In this document: positions 6,542-11,024 of the stretch, in pieces
Numbering within the stretch: position 1 is the stretch's first letter
Layout: each line of letters begins with the position of its first letter
NCBI GenBank assembly: GCA_959604355.1
Contig: CAUHAO010000035.1
Coordinates: 1-11,024, forward strand
Direction: 5' to 3'
DNA from: an uncultured Eubacteriales bacterium
GTDB lineage: Bacteria; Bacillota; Clostridia; Oscillospirales; UBA644
DNA: 11,024 nt
The notes under the pieces: model-generated
What the model was told of the DNA's origin: nothing
What the model saw: the letters and a program-made list of their open reading frames with translations, nothing else
The model's database searches: none
Made by a program: the position numbers and the translations under genes

Positions 6542-8740
6542 TCAGCTTTCGAATTTCACCGTGATGACGGTCATCTTTTCGACGGTCGTACCGGCGCTTA
6601 CGCTCTGAGAGACAGCGACGGTGGACGAAAAGCCTATGCTTTCACCGACCACGCGGATATTAAGACCTGCTTCGGCAAGGAGCTGGTTGCACTCCGCGGC
6701 AGTTTTTCCTATGAGGTTGGGGACGGATGTAGTCGTATCCTCCTGCTCTTCCGTGGTATAAAGAAGCACCATGGAGTCGGCAGGGAGAGTTTCGCCTTTC
6801 GCGGGGATCTGATATGTGATAAGCGTATCGGAAGAATAATCCCCGACGATCTTGACATTGAGCCCGAGTCCCGAAAGCTCTTTTTTCGCTTCCGCGACAG
6901 ACTTTCCGACAAGCTTTGTGAGCTTGACGTCAGAGCCGGTCTCTTTGCCGTAATCGGGTTCTATATTGAGATGTTTAAGGCAATCGACGATAATGTCTCT
7001 GCCGAGAGGCGCGGCGATATAAGAGCCGTACTGCACCTGGGAATCGGGTTCGTCAACGATAACGAGCACGCATATCTGCGGATCGTCCGCGGGGGCAAAG
7101 CAGATAAACGACGCGATACGTTTTTCATTTTCGTAGTTGCCGTTTTCGGCTTTCTGGGAAGTACCCGTTTTGCCTGCAATCCTGTAACCCGAGGCATAAC
7201 CCGTCTTACCTACCTGGACGGTGTATTCCAGATAATCCCAGAGAGTTTCCGCAGTGCGTTTTGAAACGGTGCGGCGGACTTCCGTGGGAGTAAACGATTC
7301 TATGATATTCCCGTCGCTGTCGGTTATGCGGCTGATAATCGAGGGCTGCATATACGAGCCGCCGTTTGCGACAGATGAAACACCCGCGACAAGCTGCATA
7401 CCCGTGATCTTGAACGTCTGACCGAATGAGGATGAATAAAGGTTATAGCTCGTCATTGACGAAAGCGCGTGGTGGATGCCCGATTTTTCGCCCGGCAGTC
7501 CGACACCCGTCTTTTCGCGCAGTCCGAAAACCGTTATGTAGTTATAAAACCTCTCTATGCCGATGCGCTCTGCGAGAGTGACAAATACGGGGTTGCACGA
7601 GTGCGCGAGACCTTCCTTGAAGGTCTGCAGACCGTGACCGCTCCGTTTGGCGCATTTGTAAGTGATGGCACCCTTCTGGATAGAACCCTTGCAGTAGAAT
7701 GTCTCGGTGGGGCTCACGAGATTTTCTTCGAGCAGCATCGCCGATGTAAATATTTTGAAAGTTGAACCGGGGTCATACTGGTCGACGACAAGCTTATTCG
7801 TGCGGAACTCCGCAAGCTTCTGGTTGTACATTTTGACATACTCGTCGTAGTCGTCCAGATACTGGCTCAGATTCTCGAGAGTAAGAGCGTCATTGATAGT
7901 GAACGGTGAGTTGGGGTCATAGTCGGGTTTGCTTGACATTGCAAGCACTTCGCCCGTTTTGACGTCCATTATGACGCCTGCAACACGAGACTGAACGTTA
8001 TGCTCAACACGGGCGTTCTCGATATGTTTTTCAAGGAAATACTGCATTTCAATGTCGACCGTGAGCGCTATATCGTAGCCGTCTTCGGCGGGAATATATT
8101 TCTCATACTGGAAAGGCATCGATGTACCGAGAGCGTTCTCGGAAGTAATTATTTTGCCGTTCGAGCCGCTCAGATAACTGTTGTAATAGTATTCCACACC
8201 CTCAAGACCGACATTGTCTGTACCGACAAAGCCGAGGACTGTGGAAAGAAGATTTCCCTTGGGATAATATCTTTTTGATATTTCGGTTATGTTGACAGAC
8301 TCTGTGTAAATCTTTTTTGTCTTGATAAATTCCGCGACGACGTCCATCTGCTCTTTTTCGATGCCTCGGGCGATCTCGACGTAACTTACGTTTTTGCTTA
8401 TTTTTTTAAGAACGGTCTCGTAATCAAGGTCGAGGATCTCGCTCAATCCCTGAGCAAGCGCTTCCTTGTCTTCGGTTTTCGCTATTTTCGCGGGAGAAAC
8501 GGAAACAAGATACGCCGACGAACTTACAGCGAGGACTACTCCGTTACGGTCCGTAATTGTGCCGCGCTTTGCGGGAACGATGATGTCGCTTGTCTGCTGC
8601 TTTACCGCCTGCTGTTCGTAATAGTCGTGCATAGGGATCTGAAGAACGAAAAATCTTACAGCCAAGGCTACGAGTGCAAGAATGAAAAAGCCGAGCAGAA
8701 AACCGTATCGTTTGAGAGAGTCTGATGTAGGTCTGTTCAT
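6542..8740 (-). CDS. ftsI: Class B penicillin-binding protein with two PASTA domains (FtsI/PBP2B/SpoVD type transpeptidase)
   Basis: A septal D,D-transpeptidase, membrane-anchored with its catalytic domain outside, that crosslinks the strands made by FtsW. The 732-residue product starts with a short basic tail, one transmembrane helix (about 13-34), then the PBP dimerisation domain with PAKRGTITDRNG (56-67). The transpeptidase domain carries SxxK as STFK (326-329), SxN as SCN (381-383) and KTG (524-526). Two PASTA repeats follow, about 605-662 and 671-731. Start choice: a GTG at 8785 would add 15 residues, but it lies inside the stem of the upstream terminator; the ATG at 8740 has AAAGGA 6 nt before it. 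In Bacillus the locus holds both pbpB and spoVD. Only one such gene is here and it may serve division; two PASTA domains resemble PBP2B more than SpoVD, but orthology cannot be settled by eye. It is preceded by a 199-nt structured leader, unlike every other gene in the cluster. Confidence 0.93.
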   Translation of the reverse strand: MNRPTSDSLKRYGFLLGFFILALVALAVRFFVLQIPMHDYYEQQAVKQQTSDIIVPAKRGTITDRNGVVLAVSSSAYLVSVSPAKIAKTEDKEALAQGLSEILDLDYETVLKKISKNVSYVEIARGIEKEQMDVVAEFIKTKKIYTESVNITEISKRYYPKGNLLSTVLGFVGTDNVGLEGVEYYYNSYLSGSNGKIITSENALGTSMPFQYEKYIPAEDGYDIALTVDIEMQYFLEKHIENARVEHNVQSRVAGVIMDVKTGEVLAMSSKPDYDPNSPFTINDALTLENLSQYLDDYDEYVKMYNQKLAEFRTNKLVVDQYDPGSTFKIFTSAMLLEENLVSPTETFYCKGSIQKGAITYKCAKRSGHGLQTFKEGLAHSCNPVFVTLAERIGIERFYNYITVFGLREKTGVGLPGEKSGIHHALSSMTSYNLYSSSFGQTFKITGMQLVAGVSSVANGGSYMQPSIISRITDSDGNIIESFTPTEVRRTVSKRTAETLWDYLEYTVQVGKTGYASGYRIAGKTGTSQKAENGNYENEKRIASFICFAPADDPQICVLVIVDEPDSQVQYGSYIAAPLGRDIIVDCLKHLNIEPDYGKETGSDVKLTKLVGKSVAEAKKELSGLGLNVKIVGDYSSDTLITYQIPAKGETLPADSMVLLYTTEEQEDTTTSVPNLIGKTAAECNQLLAEAGLNIRVVGESIGFSSTVAVSQSVSAGTTVEKMTVITVKFES

Positions 8741-8769
8741 TGTCTTTCCTTTCGGATTCGGGTACAGAG

Positions 8770-8802
8770 AAAAAAGGAAGGTCACAAAATTACTTTGTGA
8801 CC
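8770..8802 (-). terminator. Intrinsic terminator/attenuator in front of the PBP gene
   Basis: A perfect 9-bp stem, GGTCACAAA (8780-8788) with TTTGTGACC (8794-8802), has a 5-nt loop. On the minus strand it is followed by TTCC and then six T residues (8775-8770). The PBP start codon is only 30 nt beyond the T-run and no promoter fits in between, so expression of the PBP gene and everything downstream requires read-through. This argues for attenuation or partial termination rather than the end of an operon. Confidence 0.75.
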
Positions 8803-8816
8803 CTGAGTTTGGAGTT

Positions 8817-8860
8817 TGCTGTATCGGTCGCTTACGCGAAATTGGAGGAGAGATACAGCA
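8817..8860 (-). ncRNA. GNRA-capped stem in the PBP leader RNA
   Basis: In the transcript a perfect 9-bp outer stem, UGCUGUAUC (8860-8852) with GAUACAGCA (8825-8817), encloses an asymmetric internal loop (12 nt against 2 nt) and an inner stem UCGC/GCGA closed by a GUAA tetraloop, a GNRA class loop. It ends 14 nt before the terminator hairpin. The internal loop is pyrimidine-rich (UCUCCUCC) and could mask a GGAGG signal. I do not recognise it as a known riboswitch or T-box. It is a structured element by base pairing only. Confidence 0.5.
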
Positions 8861-8925
8861 TTAAAAAATGAAAGAAGTAGATCGAATTATCATTAAAAAT
8901 TTCCGCCGCAGGGTTTTCCGAAACA

Positions 8926-8957
8926 ATTATATACTTACGTTAATTGAAATATTCCAA
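8926..8957 (-). promoter_or_regulatory. Candidate internal promoter after ftsL
   Basis: A perfect -10 hexamer, TATAAT (8931-8926), lies just past the ftsL stop codon. The -35 is weak: TTGGAA (8957-8952) stands at a long 20-bp spacing, and GAATAT stands at 17 bp. If used, transcription would start near 8919 and make a leader of about 180 nt containing the GNRA stem and the terminator before reaching the PBP gene. Confidence 0.4.
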
Positions 8958-9323
8958 GATGATGGAAAACGCCTTTGTTATACGAGCAAGTACGCCTTCT
9001 TCTTCCGGAAGCATTAGTTCGGTACGACTTGACGCTTCGTTTACAAGGTACTGCGTCTGGCGGGATGAGAGCTTAACCATATTCAGATTTTCGGATACAT
9101 ATTCCTCGATCTGCCGGTAGTCCATACGTTTTTCGTATTCTACACGGAGCAGGTCGCCCTCATTGATGACCTGTGCAAGGTCTTCCTGTCTGAGTTTGAG
9201 AGTGTATATCTGTTCGTACTGGTCAATATAGCATGTAACGGTTAAGAGACCGAAAACGGCAATGACGGTAAGCAATATCGCAACTATGGGATCGAATTTC
9301 TTTTTGGCAGGTGCTTTTTTCAT
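8940..9323 (-). CDS. ftsL: FtsL-like cell division protein
   Basis: A 127-residue bitopic membrane protein in the FtsL position between rsmH and the septal PBP gene. It has a lysine-rich cytoplasmic tail (1-10), a single hydrophobic helix (about 12-32), then a charged, heptad-like segment (about 35-75) expected to form a coiled coil, and an acidic C-terminal part ending in an amphipathic stretch. This is the standard architecture of FtsL/DivIC, which bridge the FtsW-PBP synthase and the rest of the divisome; sequence conservation in this family is too low to rely on motifs, so the call is largely from architecture and gene order. The ATG at 9323 is preceded by a strong AAAGGAG site with a 7-nt spacer, 18 nt after the rsmH stop. 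It is the last gene before the large gap with the leader terminator. Confidence 0.85.
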   Translation of the reverse strand: MKKAPAKKKFDPIVAILLTVIAVFGLLTVTCYIDQYEQIYTLKLRQEDLAQVINEGDLLRVEYEKRMDYRQIEEYVSENLNMVKLSSRQTQYLVNEASSRTELMLPEEEGVLARITKAFSIILEYFN

Positions 9324-9341
9324 GCCGTATCTCCTTTCCGT

Positions 9342-10277
9342 TTATTTTTTCTCAAACACACGGAGCTTTGCGCTGCGTGATCTGGGGTTTTCTTCAAGTT
9401 CTTTTTCTGTCGCCTGTATGGGTTTGCGTGTTATGACTTTACCCATGCTTTTTTTGCCGCATGTGCAAACCGGGAACTCCGGAGGGCAAGTGCAGGGGTT
9501 CTCCGCCGTAGCGAAAGCCGTTTTCACGATCCTGTCCTCAAGGGAATGGAACGTTATGACCGCTATTCTGCCGCCGGGGGCGATATAAGGCATTATGTCG
9601 CGAAGCACGTCGCTGACCTGCGAAAGCTCGTCATTGACGGCTATGCGAAGCGCCTGAAAGACGCGTTTTGCCGGGTGCTGCGCTTCCCTGAGTGCTTTGG
9701 CGGGCATCGCACTCTTTATTACCGATACAAGCTCGAATGTCGTTTTTATCGGAGAGTTTTGACGCTGTTGTTCGATTTTGTGGGCTATGGCGCGGGAATA
9801 TCGCTCCTCGCCGTATTCGAAAAATATTTTCGCAAGATTCTCTGCGGAATATGTGTTGACGATGTCAGCGGCTGTAAGAGCGCTGTCTCTGTCCATGCGC
9901 ATGTCCAACGGAGCGTCCTGCATATACGAGAATCCGCGTGACGCATCGTCAAGCTGGTGAGACGAAACTCCGAGATCGAGCAGCAACCCGTCAAGGAGTT
10001 GTCCGCGCTGACGCATTATATCGGGTAAAGATGAAAAAGTCGTATGATAGATCGTCTTGCTGCATTTAAGATCCGCGAGACGAGCCGTACATTCGGCTAT
10101 CGCGTCCGCATCTCTGTCAGTACAGATGAGAGTGCCGTTCTCGGAAAGCCTCTCGCCTATCGCGTGGCTGTGTCCGCCGCCTCCCGCCGTACCGTCAGCG
10201 TAAACGCCGTCGGGCTTGACGCAAAGCATTTCTATTGTCTCGGTAAAAAGGACCGGGACGTGACCGAAGCCGCTCAT
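9342..10277 (-). CDS. rsmH: 16S rRNA (cytosine(1402)-N(4))-methyltransferase (RsmH/MraW)
   Basis: RsmH uses S-adenosylmethionine to methylate N4 of C1402 in the decoding centre of 16S rRNA; it is the classic companion of mraZ. The 311-residue product has HVPVL (6-10), the SAM-binding loop DGTAGGGGHS (28-37), LLDLGVSSHQLD (99-110), RGFSYMQDAPLDMRMD (114-129), HPAKRVFQALRIAVNDEL (201-218), PGGRIAVITFHSLEDRIVK (234-252), a CxC...CxC segment (262-273) and the C-terminal ENPRSRSAKLRV (297-308). Length and motif order fit the family. The ATG overlaps the mraZ stop as ATGA with no strong ribosome binding site of its own, so translation is probably coupled to mraZ. Confidence 0.97.
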   Translation of the reverse strand: MSGFGHVPVLFTETIEMLCVKPDGVYADGTAGGGGHSHAIGERLSENGTLICTDRDADAIAECTARLADLKCSKTIYHTTFSSLPDIMRQRGQLLDGLLLDLGVSSHQLDDASRGFSYMQDAPLDMRMDRDSALTAADIVNTYSAENLAKIFFEYGEERYSRAIAHKIEQQRQNSPIKTTFELVSVIKSAMPAKALREAQHPAKRVFQALRIAVNDELSQVSDVLRDIMPYIAPGGRIAVITFHSLEDRIVKTAFATAENPCTCPPEFPVCTCGKKSMGKVITRKPIQATEKELEENPRSRSAKLRVFEKK

Positions 10278-10699
10278 ATACCGAGCAGGGCAAACGCCTC
10301 TGCAAGTTTCGCGTTGTCGATGGAGTTGTTGTACTCATTCCAGCGAGCCGCATCCCATATCTCTACTCTGGACGAAACGCCGACGACGGCAACATCCTTT
10401 TCAAGCATTGCGAACGCTCTCAGCGGCTGCGGAATTGCAATACGTCCCTGAGAGTCAACATCCGACTGAGCCGCGTTTCCGAGAAATATACGCTGTATGT
10501 CGCGAGCGTTTCCTATCGTAAGGGATTTAATTTTGTCGGAGAACTTCTCCCACTCCGCTTCCGAGAAAATGTAGATGCTGTTTTCGAGCCCTCGTGTCAT
10601 GTAGACCGAGGAACCCATCGCTTCGCGGTATTTCGCGGGAAGAAAAACTCTGCCCTTGACGTCGAGAGTGTGCTGATAACTGCCTATTAAGTTGTCCAT
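10274..10699 (-). CDS. mraZ: Transcriptional regulator MraZ
   Basis: MraZ is a ring-forming DNA-binding protein with two AbrB-like/SpoVT-type half-domains that represses its own dcw promoter in studied bacteria. The 141-residue product has both signature DxxxR motifs, DVKGR (13-17) and DSQGR (82-86), each at the start of one half: RVFLPAKYRE follows the first and RIAIPQPLR the second. Start choice: ATG at 10699 has GGGAGG 8 nt upstream. ATG at 10705 is too close to that site, and an upstream TTG (10723) has no signal. Three direct 10-bp repeats matching MraZ boxes lie about 60 nt upstream, which supports autoregulation. First gene of the operon. Confidence 0.97.
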   Translation of the reverse strand: MDNLIGSYQHTLDVKGRVFLPAKYREAMGSSVYMTRGLENSIYIFSEAEWEKFSDKIKSLTIGNARDIQRIFLGNAAQSDVDSQGRIAIPQPLRAFAMLEKDVAVVGVSSRVEIWDAARWNEYNNSIDNAKLAEAFALLGI

Positions 10700-10732
10700 C
10701 AGCATGTCCTCCCTTATTTTCAAATCAAGAGC

Positions 10733-10762
10733 AAAAAAACAGCGGATTCAGGGAGAATCCAC
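10733..10762 (-). terminator. Terminator-like hairpin in the mraZ leader
   Basis: On the minus strand GTGGATTC (10762-10755) pairs with GAATCCGC (10749-10742), 8 bp with one G-T wobble and a 5-nt loop, followed by TG and seven T residues (10739-10733). It lies between the mra promoter and mraZ, about 30 nt after the predicted transcription start, and its upstream arm touches the third MraZ box. An alternative UAGGG/CCCUG pairing (10765-10761 with 10753-10749) would break it. It may be an attenuator. Confidence 0.55.
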
Positions 10763-10790
10763 CCTATTCCACCACTTTGCACCACTTTGC
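10761..10790 (-). promoter_or_regulatory. MraZ boxes (three 10-bp direct repeats)
   Basis: On the minus strand, three repeats stand head to tail with exactly 10-bp spacing: GCAAAGTGGT (10790-10781), GCAAAGTGGT (10780-10771) and a diverged GGAATAGGGT (10770-10761). Tandem TGGG- or AAAGTG-type repeats at 10-bp spacing are the known MraZ operator. They cover about +1 to +30 of the predicted transcript, a position that fits repression. Confidence 0.85.
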
Positions 10791-10796
10791 ATTTAT

Positions 10797-10825
10797 ATTG
10801 TACAATAAAAACCGCGCAAAGTCAA
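10797..10825 (-). promoter_or_regulatory. mra promoter of the dcw cluster
   Basis: TTGACT (10825-10820), a 17-bp spacer, then TACAAT (10802-10797) gives a good vegetative sigma promoter on the minus strand. The predicted start is near 10790, a G, right at the first MraZ box. The 125 bp to its right are AT-rich, and there is no other clear minus-strand promoter there. Confidence 0.8.
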
Positions 10826-10951
10826 GAAGCAACTTATCACCACGGCAGAGAATTTTCAGATATATTTTTACCATTTTTTGTGTAAATTGCATAAAGCAAC
10901 GAATTTCAGTAAAAAAGTCCCCGCTTAAAACGCATTTTTTCGTCCAATCCA

Positions 10952-10980
10952 TTGACTTAAGGCGATATATATAGTATAAT
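10952..10980 (+). promoter_or_regulatory. Strong divergent promoter, plus strand
   Basis: TTGACT (10952-10957), exactly 17 bp, then TATAAT (10975-10980) is close to the vegetative consensus. Transcription would start near 10987 and run off the right edge of the window, away from mraZ. The region between this promoter and the mra promoter (10826-10951) is AT-rich with no gene that I can support. Confidence 0.75.
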
Positions 10981-10990
10981 ATTCGCAGAG

Positions 10991-11024
10991 ATTCTTGTTT
11001 CACAAGAATTGCGGGCTTTGCCCG
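10991..11024 (+). other. Two hairpins at the start of the divergent transcript
   Basis: Just after the expected start point, ATTCTTGT (10991-10998) pairs perfectly with ACAAGAAT (11002-11009) around a 3-nt loop, and CGGGC (11012-11016) pairs with GCCCG (11020-11024) around TTT. No ribosome binding site or start codon is visible before the window ends, so this is either a structured 5' leader or the beginning of an RNA gene. I cannot identify it. Confidence 0.4.

Noticed and set aside
8740..8939. T-box or known amino acid riboswitch before the PBP gene
   Set aside because: No T-box core sequence (AGGGTGGNACCGCG) is present, and I recognise no other known aptamer core. It is left as an unclassified structured leader.
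10764..11003. 79-codon minus-strand frame upstream of mraZ
   Set aside because: It crosses the mra promoter and the MraZ boxes, is low in complexity and AT-rich, and has no recognisable signal.

Overview
The window carries most of a division and cell wall (dcw) gene cluster, all on the minus strand. In order of transcription (right to left) it reads mraZ, rsmH (mraW), an ftsL-like gene, a class B penicillin-binding protein with two PASTA domains, murE, murF, mraY, ftsW and murG. Gene order, PASTA domains on the PBP, GGAGG/AAAGGA-type ribosome binding sites and a MurE with the DNPR motif (meso-diaminopimelate type) point to a Gram-positive Bacillota. Class Clostridia is the most likely placement, but this rests on family resemblance only and no species can be named.

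Layout. Positions 1-293 hold no convincing gene: two perfect 55-bp copies of a GC-rich palindromic repeat, a plus-strand terminator between them, and the terminator that ends the murG transcript. Positions 294-6487 hold murG, ftsW, mraY, murF and murE, packed with 2-4 nt overlaps or gaps, except about 47 nt before the preferred ftsW start. Positions 6488-6541 are a short gap with an inverted repeat that pairs over the murE start. Positions 6542-8740 are the PBP. Positions 8741-8939 are a 199-nt gap, far larger than any other in the cluster, with a candidate promoter, a GNRA-capped stem and an intrinsic terminator in front of the PBP gene. Positions 8940-10699 hold ftsL, rsmH and mraZ. Positions 10700-11024 are the AT-rich control region: a minus-strand promoter, three 10-bp MraZ boxes, a second terminator-like hairpin ahead of mraZ, and a strong divergent promoter that fires off the right edge.

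How the genes work together. MurE and MurF finish the UDP-MurNAc-pentapeptide, MraY puts it on the lipid carrier, and MurG adds GlcNAc to give lipid II. FtsW polymerises lipid II and the PBP crosslinks it at the septum, with the FtsL-like protein as a divisome scaffold. MraZ probably represses its own promoter, and RsmH methylates 16S rRNA. murD, which commonly sits between mraY and ftsW in Bacillota, is absent here, as are murB, divIB/ftsQ and ftsZ after murG.

The proteins are ordinary. The interesting part is regulatory: two intrinsic-terminator-like hairpins lie in series inside the operon, one before mraZ and one before the PBP gene, with no room for a promoter between either hairpin and the next start codon. 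This suggests attenuation or deliberate stepping-down of expression.
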